From assembly GCA_900543175.1 (NCBI GenBank), contig UQQO01000039.1, positions 1 to 16,398 on the forward strand: a DNA stretch of 16,398 bases. The letters are read 5' to 3'. This stretch comes from an uncultured Fusobacterium sp. GTDB taxonomy: Bacteria; Fusobacteriota; Fusobacteriia; Fusobacteriales; Fusobacteriaceae. Below are positions 7,171-13,623 of the stretch, one piece after another; the first letter of the stretch is position 1; the number at the start of each line of letters is the position of its first letter. The notes under the pieces were generated by a model, which made no database searches, was not told the DNA's origin, and worked only from the letters and a program-made list of their open reading frames with translations. The position numbers and the translations under genes were made by a program.

Positions 7171-7256
7171 AAAAATAGCTTCCTATGAATTTAATTTTAT
7201 CATAGAAAGATATTTAAAGCATTTATTATTTTAATTTACAGACTTTTCTTCACACC

Positions 7257-7281
7257 GGGGAGTGCGGACAATTTCTTGGAC
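7257..7281. repeat. Inner terminal inverted repeat of the IS3 element (orfB side)
   Basis: 25 bases, exactly complementary to 8689-8713. It lies just beyond the orfB stop at 7290. Confidence 0.9.
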
Positions 7282-7289
7282 AATATTTT

Positions 7290-8558
7290 TTATATTAATC
7301 CAAGACTTTGTCTATACTCCTCAGGACTTTTAAAGCCTAAAGATATTTTTATTCTTTTGCTATTATACCACATTAAATAATCATTTAATATAATTTTAAA
7401 GTTTTCTAAGCTAACATTTGACCATTCTCTAGAATAAAACATCTCATTTTTTATTCTACCAAAAAAGCCTTCACAAGCTGAATTATCAGGTGAACACCCT
7501 TTCTTAGACATAGAACGAGATATTTTAGCCTCTTTTAACAAATTTATCCACTCTTTCCATCTATAATGACATCCTCTGTCTGTATGAAGTATAGGAGTTT
7601 CATTTTCTTTTAATTGAGATATTGCATTTTTTAACATATCATTTACTAGTTTAGAATTAGGAACTTCCCCTATTTCCCAAGAAACTATCTTTCCATCAAA
7701 ACAGTCTATAATTGGTGACAAATATATTTTACCTGCTGGAATAGCAAATTCACTTATGTCTGTTAACCATTTTTCATTTGGTTTACCTGCTTGAAAGTTT
7801 CTATTTATTAAATTAGGAACTTCTGGAGAAATTTCTCCTTTATATGAGTTATACTTTCTATATTTTTTTACTTTTATTACTAAACTTTCTGCTTTCATAA
7901 TTCTGCGGATTATTTTTTCTGAAACTTTTATCCCTTCTCTTTTTAATAGCGCGTGAATCCTTCTATATCCAAAACAACATCTATTTTGTTTAAAAATTTC
8001 TTTTATTTGCTTTTTTAAATGAACATATTTATCTGTATAATGATTTTTTTTATGATAATAGTAGCTGCTTTTAGGTAGTTCTAACATCTTAAGAAGCAAA
8101 GGTAATGAATATTTATTTTTTAAGGTATCAATCATCATTACCTTCTCTTTGTTTGTCAATTTTTTTAGATTGATACCTTGGTCTTTTTTTAAAACATCAA
8201 TAGTTTCTTTTAAAATATCTATTTCAAGCTGCATAGAAAATATTTTTTCTTTTAATGATTCTAATTCAGAAAAAGATGATTCTTTTCCTTCTAAAAGTTT
8301 TTCTCTTTTAATATTATCTTTCCTATTCATTAATGCTATTTTTCCTTTCAAAAGATATATTTTTTTCCACTGATAAATACTAGCTCTAGAATATCCTATA
8401 TCTTCTGACACATATTTTACACTTTCTCCTAATTCAAAGCAACGCTTAATAGCATCTAGTTTAGTTTTAATAGGAGGATTTCTAGGATGATAGCTAGAGT
8501 TAATGATGATTGGAAGCTTTTTTCTTTCCTTTTGGGTAACATTTTCTTTTTTATCCAC
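7290..8558 (-). CDS. IS3-family transposase orfB (expressed as orfAB by -1 frameshift)
   Basis: Catalyses transposition through a DDE integrase core. In the 422-residue frame a second helix-turn-helix lies at about 33-68 (DAIKRCFELGESVKYVSEDI, GYSRASIYQWKK) and a leucine-zipper-like coiled coil at about 95-125. The HTH_21-type segment (CFGYRRIHALLKREGIKVSE) spans about 195-222. The rve core contains Asp267 (WLTDISEF), Asp327 (ILHTDRGCHYRW) and Glu363 (EGFFGRIKNEMF). The end is WYNSKRIKISLGFKSPEEYR, standard for IS3. The frame opens with a GTG at 8558 that has no good ribosome-binding site. The product is therefore expected as a fusion with orfA through slippage at 8552-8546, giving about 460 residues. 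Confidence 0.92.
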   Translation of the reverse strand: MDKKENVTQKERKKLPIIINSSYHPRNPPIKTKLDAIKRCFELGESVKYVSEDIGYSRASIYQWKKIYLLKGKIALMNRKDNIKREKLLEGKESSFSELESLKEKIFSMQLEIDILKETIDVLKKDQGINLKKLTNKEKVMMIDTLKNKYSLPLLLKMLELPKSSYYYHKKNHYTDKYVHLKKQIKEIFKQNRCCFGYRRIHALLKREGIKVSEKIIRRIMKAESLVIKVKKYRKYNSYKGEISPEVPNLINRNFQAGKPNEKWLTDISEFAIPAGKIYLSPIIDCFDGKIVSWEIGEVPNSKLVNDMLKNAISQLKENETPILHTDRGCHYRWKEWINLLKEAKISRSMSKKGCSPDNSACEGFFGRIKNEMFYSREWSNVSLENFKIILNDYLMWYNSKRIKISLGFKSPEEYRQSLGLI

Positions 8559-8671
8559 TTATAGAGATTTTCTCTTGTAGGATATCCTAAGATATGGACA
8601 GTTTGAGAAACAGACTTACATTGTTGATAAAGCTCCAATGCTTTTTTAATTTGCTCTTTAGAATAGCTCAT
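8456..8671 (-). CDS. IS3-family transposase orfA (helix-turn-helix)
   Basis: Begins MSYSKEQIKKALELYQQCKS and continues with SVSQTVHILGYPTRENLYKW, a helix-turn-helix that binds the IS ends. AGGAG lies seven bases upstream of ATG 8671, whereas the terminal repeat starts only 18 bases upstream. The conserved part ends at YKWIKKK. After that the frame (MLPKRKEKSFQSS...) is out of phase with the coding sense and stops at 8456, so the real continuation is by -1 frameshift into orfB. At 71 codons it is shorter than orfA of IS150-type elements because the shift comes right after the first helix-turn-helix. Confidence 0.85.
   Translation of the reverse strand: MSYSKEQIKKALELYQQCKSVSQTVHILGYPTRENLYKWIKKKMLPKRKEKSFQSSLTLAIILEILLLKLN
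8546..8552 (-). promoter_or_regulatory. Programmed -1 ribosomal frameshift site A_AAA_AAG
   Basis: On the minus strand the heptamer AAAAAAG lies in the orfA frame as ATA AAA AAG, the ideal X_XXY_YYZ phase. Slipping one base back gives Lys-Lys then GAA AAT GTT (Glu-Asn-Val), which is exactly the orfB frame. No pseudoknot was checked. Confidence 0.8.
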
Positions 8672-8688
8672 TTAAACACTCCTAACTA

Positions 8689-8713
8689 GTCCAAGAAATT
8701 GTCCGCACTCCCC
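8689..8713. repeat. Outer terminal inverted repeat of the IS3 element (orfA side)
   Basis: GTCCAAGAAATTGTCCGCAC followed by TCCCC, the exact reverse complement of 7257-7281. It is followed by two further C residues. Confidence 0.9.
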
Positions 8714-8723
8714 CCTCGCAAAA

Positions 8724-8768
8724 CTAGGAAAATTTTTTTCCTAGCTAAAAAGTTTATTGAAAACTTTT
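8724..8768. repeat. Two adjacent perfect hairpins
   Basis: CTAGGAAAA/TTTTCCTAG (8724-8732, 8736-8744, 3-base loop) is followed three bases later by AAAAGTTT/AAACTTTT (8748-8755, 8761-8768). They form the left edge of the gene-free hairpin cluster between the IS3 element and the relaxase gene. Confidence 0.65.
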
Positions 8769-8776
8769 ATAAACTG

Positions 8777-8900
8777 CCCACCCCAGCCCCCAAGAAATTA
8801 AAACCCTTAAATTAAAGGTTTTAATTTCTTGCTCTTTAGAAGATAAAAGAAACAAATAATTTTAAAAAAAAAAGAAAAAATCTCCCCCACCCCTCTCCCC
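8777..8900. other. Two C-rich tracts flanking a hairpin (G-rich on the minus strand)
   Basis: Runs CCC, CCCC, CCCCC at 8777-8791 and CCCCC, CCCC, CCCC at 8884-8900 stand out in DNA of about 25% GC. Each tract has three runs, so together they could supply the four needed for an intermolecular or long-loop G-quadruplex on the minus strand. They may also mark a primosome or single-strand initiation site. Function is inferred. Confidence 0.4.
8791..8831. repeat. Perfect 15-bp inverted repeat
   Basis: CAAGAAATTAAAACC (8791-8805) pairs with GGTTTTAATTTCTTG (8817-8831) around an 11-base loop. No T-run follows on either strand, so it is not a typical terminator. It is the longest uninterrupted stem of the region and a candidate for a single-strand origin or a relaxosome element. 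Confidence 0.65.
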
Positions 8901-8967
8901 AACTTGCAACCTAAAAGATGTTGAAAGTTGCCAAAATAAACTTAAATAAGATTTATATTATTTTTTA

Positions 8968-9054
8968 TAATAAGGGATTTTCACCTTATTAAACTTTGTC
9001 ATTAAAATATAGTTATAAGAAGTAAGGTTTTAGTAAATTAACTTTTCTTATAAC
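8968..9054. repeat. Two further inverted repeats upstream of the relaxase
   Basis: TAATAAGG/CCTTATTA (8968-8975, 8984-8991, loop eight bases) and GTTATAAGAA/TTCTTATAAC (9012-9021, 9045-9054, loop 23 bases). Both are perfect. They add to the density of stems expected in an oriT or sso region. Confidence 0.55.
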
Positions 9055-9106
9055 AGCAGTTATGTCTAAATGATAATTAAAATTTAAAAAAGTTCGGTGT
9101 ATTTTT

Positions 9107-9136
9107 TTGTAAAACAAAAAAATTATTTATTATTAA
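9107..9136 (+). promoter_or_regulatory. Candidate promoter for the mobilization operon
   Basis: TTGTAA (9107-9112) and TATTAA (9131-9136) are 18 bases apart. A transcript from here would contain the hairpins at 9141-9161 and 9182-9220 in its leader. The match is moderate in very AT-rich DNA. Confidence 0.35.
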
Positions 9137-9140
9137 AATT

Positions 9141-9161
9141 GCATTTTCAGCATGAAAATGC
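9141..9161. repeat. GCATTTTC/GAAAATGC hairpin
   Basis: A perfect 8-bp stem with loop AGCAT, 20 bases before the main 17-bp inverted repeat. Confidence 0.55.
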
Positions 9162-9181
9162 TAAAATAAAAAGTAGATACT

Positions 9182-9235
9182 TCACGATTAGGAGTGTCTA
9201 TTCGACACTCTTAATCGTGAGATAATTACATTATC
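9182..9235. other. Candidate oriT core or operator: 17-bp inverted repeat next to the relaxase gene
   Basis: TCACGATTAGGAGTGTC (9182-9198) and GACACTCTTAATCGTGA (9204-9220) form a 17-bp stem with a single G-U pair and loop TATTC, immediately followed by the small palindrome GATAAT-TAC-ATTATC (9221-9235). It ends about 50 bases before the relaxase start. An imperfect inverted repeat at that place is what a relaxase recognises beside its nic site. No known nic consensus is identifiable. It could also be an operator or leader hairpin controlling the relaxase gene. Confidence 0.5.
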
Positions 9236-9287
9236 TAACTCTTGCGAGTGATTTTTTATTTTTAGTATTTAGGAGGAGGTGAAAAAA

Positions 9288-11777
9288 GTGGCTATATTTA
9301 ATATAAGTGTTCAACCAGACAATAATAGAAGTCCAGTTGAAAGATATGATTATGTATTGAGAATAGGTAAGTATTCTCCAGAAAAAAATAAAGATAAATA
9401 TGATGATTTTTTGTATGGAGAAAACATCAATATGCCATCTTTTTCACAAAATGATCCTAGATATTTTTGGGAGTGTAGCGAAGTATATGAAAGAGTAAAT
9501 GCAAATCTTTTTAGAACAATAGATTTTTCATTACCTTCTGAATTAACTGATGAAGAAAATATAGAATTAGCTACTAAATTTGCTGAAGAATTATTTGGAG
9601 AAAGCTATGTATATTCATTAGCTATCCACTCTAAACAAAGTAATGATCCAGAAAAAAGAAATATTCATTGTCACATAATGTTCTGTGAAAGGCAGTTAGA
9701 TGGTATTGAGAGAAAAGAGGAACATTTTTTTAAACAAGCAAATTCTAAAAATCCATCTTTAGGTGGTTGTAAAAAAAGTGATGAGTGGAATAAATATGCA
9801 AAATTATATTATATTCGTCAAACTTTAGAGTCTATGATGAATGAAAAACTTAAAGAAAAAAATCTAGAGTTAGTATCTTGCAAATCTTTAAAAGTACAAA
9901 GAAAAGAAGCAATAGCTGAAGGAAATTTCTTGAAAGCTGAAATGCTTGATAGACCAGCAATTAATTTAAAAAAAGAATATATAGATTATGCTCCAGAGAA
10001 TGAAGAAAAATCTAAAGCTATGGATTTTTTTAAGTACTGCAAAGAAATAAAAAGGATAAAAGAGAAAGAGTTTAAATTAAAAAGTAAAAATTTTGAGGAA
10101 GAAAATTTAAAGGCGAGAGATAGATATTATAAATCTCTATATGAGAAGGAAGGAAGAGAATATACTCCTTCTTATTTTGACGTGGATAATCAAAATGAAA
10201 ATGTTCAAGAAGAACAAAATATTGAAGAAAACTTAGAAAATATGTTTACTAAATCATTAGATAATCATATTCTATTAGATAGAAAAGAAAGTAGACTTAA
10301 ACAGATTGAATCTATGTCAGCTAAAGATATCGAGTCAAGAGCTTTAAATATATTGACTCAAGGTGAATATCAAAAAAACTTGGAAAAGTTAGTTGAATTA
10401 ACTAATCTTTATATCAAGTTAGAAGATAAGAGTAAATTTGAATACACACAGCAAAAGTTTGACTTAGAAAGATATTTTTTAGGTTTAAGAGAAAATGAAT
10501 TTTTCATGCAAAAATTTGAAAAGATGAAAGAGAATATAAAAGATAAATATTCAGTTGAAAAGGAAGAAATTTTAAAAGATTTAGAAATTTTAAGAAATAA
10601 TCCATTTAAGGATTTTTATATTACCAATGCGATTGGAAACGCTGAAAGAAGTAGAGCTATATTAAAAACTACACTTAATAATATTGAACAGTTGACACTT
10701 CAAAAAACTGAAATTGATAATAAAGTTAATGAGTATAAAGAAATAAAATTAAATATAGATTTTAAAGAAAAAGTATATAGAAGTTTAGATCAAGAGATAG
10801 CAGATAAATATCTAGGACTTGCTATTTGGAAAAAGGAATTTGAAGGAAGTAGAAGTTTAGAAAATAAGCTAGAACTATCAAAAAGAATAAAAGCTACTGA
10901 ATATGAGCTTAGAATTTTTGACTTAGAAAATTATGTAAAATCAAAAGTTCAAGAGGAGATAAATACTGCAAGATCAGAATATAAAGAGTTAAGACAAACT
11001 CAAGATGATGTTAATGGTAAGTTATCTTACTCATATTTAATTTTGAAAAAACTAAAAGAGTTGAAAGAGATTAATTTAGTAGAGAAGGAAAAAGAATTTC
11101 AAGATCAAAGTAATCAACTAGAAAGTAAATTAGATATATTAGAATATAACATTAAGTTATCTAATTTTAGAAATGATTACGAAAAAGCATTTGATAAAGC
11201 TCCAGAAGTAGATGATATAAAAGTTAAGTTATCTGATATTGAAAAGAAAGAGTACAAAAAAGTTGTTCAAGAAAAAATAGAAAATTTGAAAGAGGAAATA
11301 GATAATTTAAAATTAAAATTAAAACCTGAAAATTTATCAGATAATGATATCAAGATACAAATATTAGATGAATATACTAATGGTGAATATAGTAGAGATT
11401 TATCTGTTCTTGCTTATTATAGAACAAGAAAAGAAAATGGATTGGTTGTATCTATAGCTAACTTGAAAAAAGTAGAAAGTAGAGTTGAGGAGCTAGAAAA
11501 AATGTTTACAATTACTCCTGAAGATATTGACCTTAGAAAGCAACTGATAAGAGAGAAAAATGTAGAAGTTAAAGCCCAAATAAAAGATAAGAGTAAAGAG
11601 TTAAATATTCAATTTAAATTACTAAATAAATTAAGAATAAATAATATTAGAATACCTAATGTTCGTCGTCATAGAAGTAGCAACTATTCTCCAAGATTAA
11701 AAGTTGCTAAGAGTGGAAGGATAGAGTTTAATGAGGATAAAGAAAAGAGAAGAAGAGGGAATGAATGGGAGAGATAG
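9288..11777 (+). CDS. mobA: MobQ/MobA-MobL-family relaxase with long C-terminal coiled coil
   Basis: Nicks plasmid DNA at oriT and leads the strand during conjugal mobilization. The start MAIFNISVQPDNNRSPVERY matches MobA/MobL relaxases. In this numbering (GTG 9288) the metal-binding triad lies in LAIHSKQ (His114) and RNIHCHIMFCERQLDG (His127, His129), followed by the HFFKQANSKNPSLGG and DEWNKYAKLYYIRQTLE segments of the family. After about residue 315 the protein is highly charged and almost entirely heptad-like (K/E/L-rich), suggesting a long coiled coil in place of a helicase or primase. GTG 9288 is preferred: AGGAGG at 9274-9279 is eight bases upstream and the product begins like its family. 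The GTG at 9279 lies inside that ribosome-binding site. The 3' end overlaps the next gene by 13 bases. Confidence 0.9.
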   Translation: MAIFNISVQPDNNRSPVERYDYVLRIGKYSPEKNKDKYDDFLYGENINMPSFSQNDPRYFWECSEVYERVNANLFRTIDFSLPSELTDEENIELATKFAEELFGESYVYSLAIHSKQSNDPEKRNIHCHIMFCERQLDGIERKEEHFFKQANSKNPSLGGCKKSDEWNKYAKLYYIRQTLESMMNEKLKEKNLELVSCKSLKVQRKEAIAEGNFLKAEMLDRPAINLKKEYIDYAPENEEKSKAMDFFKYCKEIKRIKEKEFKLKSKNFEEENLKARDRYYKSLYEKEGREYTPSYFDVDNQNENVQEEQNIEENLENMFTKSLDNHILLDRKESRLKQIESMSAKDIESRALNILTQGEYQKNLEKLVELTNLYIKLEDKSKFEYTQQKFDLERYFLGLRENEFFMQKFEKMKENIKDKYSVEKEEILKDLEILRNNPFKDFYITNAIGNAERSRAILKTTLNNIEQLTLQKTEIDNKVNEYKEIKLNIDFKEKVYRSLDQEIADKYLGLAIWKKEFEGSRSLENKLELSKRIKATEYELRIFDLENYVKSKVQEEINTARSEYKELRQTQDDVNGKLSYSYLILKKLKELKEINLVEKEKEFQDQSNQLESKLDILEYNIKLSNFRNDYEKAFDKAPEVDDIKVKLSDIEKKEYKKVVQEKIENLKEEIDNLKLKLKPENLSDNDIKIQILDEYTNGEYSRDLSVLAYYRTRKENGLVVSIANLKKVESRVEELEKMFTITPEDIDLRKQLIREKNVEVKAQIKDKSKELNIQFKLLNKLRINNIRIPNVRRHRSSNYSPRLKVAKSGRIEFNEDKEKRRRGNEWER

Positions 11778-12421
11778 ATCCTAAAGAAAAGAAAAAAATT
11801 CTAAAGAAAAAAAAAGAAATAAGAAATTTAAGAAAGCAACAAAAGAGAGAAAATAATAGAAAAAGAAAAGAGAGAAAAATAAAATTGATTAAGCTGGGAA
11901 CTCTTTTCTGTATACTTAATCTATTAGATGAAAAACAGGAAGTTATGCTTGGATTTTTAGAAAAATATTTAAAATTAACTATAACAGAAAAAGAAAAATT
12001 AAGAGTTATAGGAGATAAAATTTTAAGTGAAAATAAATTAAAAAGTTATGATGATGATTTAAATGATAGAAAAAAAATGTTCTATCTAATGATAAGAAAG
12101 GCAGCCCTTTTAGAAAAATTAAATATCCACTTAGAAGACCCAAGAATTATTTTAGGATTTTTAGATAAATATAAGGATTTAACTAAAGAGGAAAAACTAA
12201 AGTTAGAAGAGAGAGGAAAAGAATTATTTACTCCTAGTGAAAAGAAAACTCTTGGAACAACTGAAAATGAAGAAGCAACAGATAAACAGAAGGTTGAAGT
12301 ATTAGTTTATCTTCAAAATAAAAAAATAGATAGTACAAAATTCTTAAAGGAAAGATATAATACTTCTATTCATGGATTAAAGAAATTTCAGGCAGAAGAA
12401 ATATTAAATAATGATTTATAA
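11765..12421 (+). CDS. TraD-like mobilization accessory protein with internal duplication
   Basis: 218 residues. The first 40 are extremely basic (K/R-rich) and likely bind nucleic acid. Two similar segments follow: about 36-89 (ERKIKLIKLGTLFCILNLLD, QEVMLGFLEKYLKLTITEKE) and about 101-155 (DRKKMFYLMIRKAALLEKLN, PRIILGFLDKYKDLTKEEKL). The RKxRxxxLIxLGxLxExL pattern is reminiscent of the small TraD/MobC-like proteins encoded beside MobQ relaxases, which assist relaxosome formation. The start ATG 11765 lies inside the relaxase gene (13-base overlap, different frame), so translation is probably coupled. The stop codon runs into the terminator at 12421-12450. The family assignment is moderate; the duplication is directly visible. 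Confidence 0.65.
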   Translation: MGEIDPKEKKKILKKKKEIRNLRKQQKRENNRKRKERKIKLIKLGTLFCILNLLDEKQEVMLGFLEKYLKLTITEKEKLRVIGDKILSENKLKSYDDDLNDRKKMFYLMIRKAALLEKLNIHLEDPRIILGFLDKYKDLTKEEKLKLEERGKELFTPSEKKTLGTTENEEATDKQKVEVLVYLQNKKIDSTKFLKERYNTSIHGLKKFQAEEILNNDL

Positions 12422-12450
12422 GAGGGAAACCAAAAAATTCCCTCTTTTTT
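12421..12450 (+). terminator. Rho-independent terminator of the mobilization operon
   Basis: AGAGGGAA (12421-12428) pairs with TTCCCTCT (12438-12445), followed by a T-run to 12450. It begins on the last base of the stop codon of the TraD-like gene. Confidence 0.9.
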
Positions 12451-12455
12451 GCTTT

Positions 12456-12484
12456 AATATACTCTATACAGTATAGAGTATATT
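12456..12484. promoter_or_regulatory. Perfect palindrome with 14-bp arms upstream of fic (putative operator)
   Basis: AATATACTCTATAC (12456-12469), a central A, then GTATAGAGTATATT (12471-12484). No T-run follows, so it is not a terminator. It sits 17 bases upstream of a candidate fic promoter and just after the mobilization terminator. The odd-centred long symmetry suggests a dimeric repressor site. No cognate regulator is adjacent; the XRE protein 3.4 kb downstream is one candidate. Confidence 0.55.
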
Positions 12485-12501
12485 GAAAATTATAAATTAA
12501 A

Positions 12502-12530
12502 TTTAAAAAAACTAAAAGTAATGATATTAT
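12502..12530 (+). promoter_or_regulatory. Candidate fic promoter
   Basis: TTTAAA (12502-12507) and TATTAT (12525-12530) are 17 bases apart. The -10 lies 40 bases before the preferred fic start codon. The match is weak in AT-rich DNA. Confidence 0.3.
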
Positions 12531-12570
12531 AAAAATAAACTTGTATATAGATATATAAAAGGTGTTAACT

Positions 12571-13326
12571 ATGAAAAAAAATATTTGGGAAATTGCAATA
12601 GGCTTAAATAAAGTTGATAATTTAGAACACTCTAAGTATTTGAGAGAGTTAATTGATAAAAAGTTATCTTGTGATGAGATGGAGAAAGAGATTTTAAAGT
12701 ACTATGGCTTTAGATATCTAACATCAAAGATAGAAAGAGATCTAAGAGAATGTGATTTAGTTTCCATTAGAACAGTAAAGCTTTTGGAAAAAAAGGAGTT
12801 TAAATTTTCTATTGACTATTTAAAAAAAATTCATAAAAGCTTATTTAGTGATATTCTTAAAAGAAATTGTGTTGGAATATTTAGAAACTACAATATCAGT
12901 AAGAATGAAAGAGTTTTAAGTGGAAACTCTGTGATTTATACTGATTATAGAGAAATTAGTGAATGTTTGAACTATGATTTTGAAGAAGAGAAAAAAATTG
13001 ATTATGCCCAACTTTCTAAAGAAGGACAAGTAAAAAGAATATCTAAATTTACTTCTGCAATATGGCAAGTACACCCATTTATTGAAGGGAATACAAGAAC
13101 AACTGCCATATTTTTAATTAAATACTTAAAAAAATTAGGTTTTAAGTTAAATGAAGATATTTTTATAGAAAATTCTCTATATTTTAGAAATGCTCTTGTT
13201 CTATCTAATTATTCAAATAGAGAATTGAAAATCTCAAATGATTTTAGATTTTTAACTTCATTTTTTATGAAATTAATAATAAATTATAATGAAAGATTAT
13301 TGCTAATTAAAGAAGAACTGGAGTAA
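12571..13326 (+). CDS. Fic-domain protein (probable AMP-transferase toxin-type enzyme)
   Basis: Fic enzymes usually move AMP from ATP to a hydroxyl of a target protein. The core motif is HPFIEGNTRTTAIF, with catalytic His168, Glu172, Gly173, Asn174 and Arg176 in a 251-residue protein. GIFRNYN (about 102-108) and the flap region NSVIYTDYREI (119-129) are in their normal places. Compared with canonical HxFx(D/E)GNGRxxR it has Thr for the second Gly and lacks the second Arg, a form common in one Fic subgroup. No clear inhibitory (S/T)xxxE(G/N) helix is present: the nearest is TSKIER at 51-56, with Arg in place of Gly/Asn. No small antitoxin gene is adjacent. ATG 12571 is chosen because AAAGG lies just upstream; GTG 12562 falls within that site. 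It may be a toxin, a plasmid maintenance factor or an anti-phage effector. Confidence 0.85.
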   Translation: MKKNIWEIAIGLNKVDNLEHSKYLRELIDKKLSCDEMEKEILKYYGFRYLTSKIERDLRECDLVSIRTVKLLEKKEFKFSIDYLKKIHKSLFSDILKRNCVGIFRNYNISKNERVLSGNSVIYTDYREISECLNYDFEEEKKIDYAQLSKEGQVKRISKFTSAIWQVHPFIEGNTRTTAIFLIKYLKKLGFKLNEDIFIENSLYFRNALVLSNYSNRELKISNDFRFLTSFFMKLIINYNERLLLIKEELE

Positions 13327-13338
13327 GGTGAAGCAACG

Positions 13339-13413
13339 ATATAGTGTATTGAGCCTGCTAGAATTTTCTGCTTTATAAGAAGTTTAAAGGTTATTAGAGC
13401 TGATATACTATAT
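13339..13413. ncRNA. Possible stem-loop RNA in the gap after fic
   Basis: ATATAGTGTAT (13339-13349) pairs with ATATACTATAT (13403-13413) through 11 bp with one G-U. An AGC/GCT extension lies inside, and a small inner TTCT/AGAA hairpin sits in the 50-base loop. No T-run follows. The gap 13327-13623 has no convincing gene. Apart from this stem it holds only AT-rich DNA and the promoter-like pair at 13506-13534. The stem may be a small RNA or a DNA palindrome. Confidence 0.25.
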
Positions 13414-13505
13414 TTAGTAGTGTTATTTTATTTGAAATTTTTTTATAGTTGAGTTATTTTTTTCATAAAGTTATAATATAAATATGAAAAAATATTATTA
13501 GTAGT

Positions 13506-13534
13506 TTGTAAAGAAAAAGTATATGGAGTATAGA
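13506..13534 (+). promoter_or_regulatory. Candidate promoter for the phosphoesterase-hipA genes
   Basis: TTGTAA (13506-13511) and TATAGA (13529-13534) with a 17-base spacer, about 90 bases before the phosphoesterase start. The same TTGTAA -35 hexamer occurs at 9107 and 15779, ahead of the relaxase and XRE genes. Confidence 0.4.
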
Positions 13535-13623
13535 ATAAAATATTAAGTAAAATGCAAAAATAAGATAGTTGGCAGAAAGAGTAAAAGCAAAAAATGAAAA
13601 AAAAAGCAAAAATAGGTGACAAA

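Larger units (their letters stand above)
7257..8713 (-). mobile_element. Complete IS3-family insertion sequence
   Basis: Perfect 25-bp inverted repeats bound the element: 7257-7281 (GGGGAGTGCGGACAATTTCT, then TGGAC) and its exact reverse complement at 8689-8713. Between them lie orfA and orfB of an IS3-type transposase, overlapping in a -1 arrangement with an A_AAA_AAG slippery site. If the true ends are TG...CA, as in many IS3 elements, the terminal repeat would begin six bases further in (7263/8707). I cannot identify a convincing target-site duplication: the flanks are ...CACACC and CCTCGC. Total length is about 1.46 kb and both frames are intact, so it may be active. Confidence 0.9.

Noticed and set aside
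8149..8373. Plus-strand open frame within the IS3 transposase
   Set aside because: A shadow of orfB, rich in Phe/Ser as expected for the antisense of Lys/Glu-rich sequence.
8791..8831. The 15-bp inverted repeat as a terminator
   Set aside because: No T-run follows the stem on either strand and no gene ends just before it.
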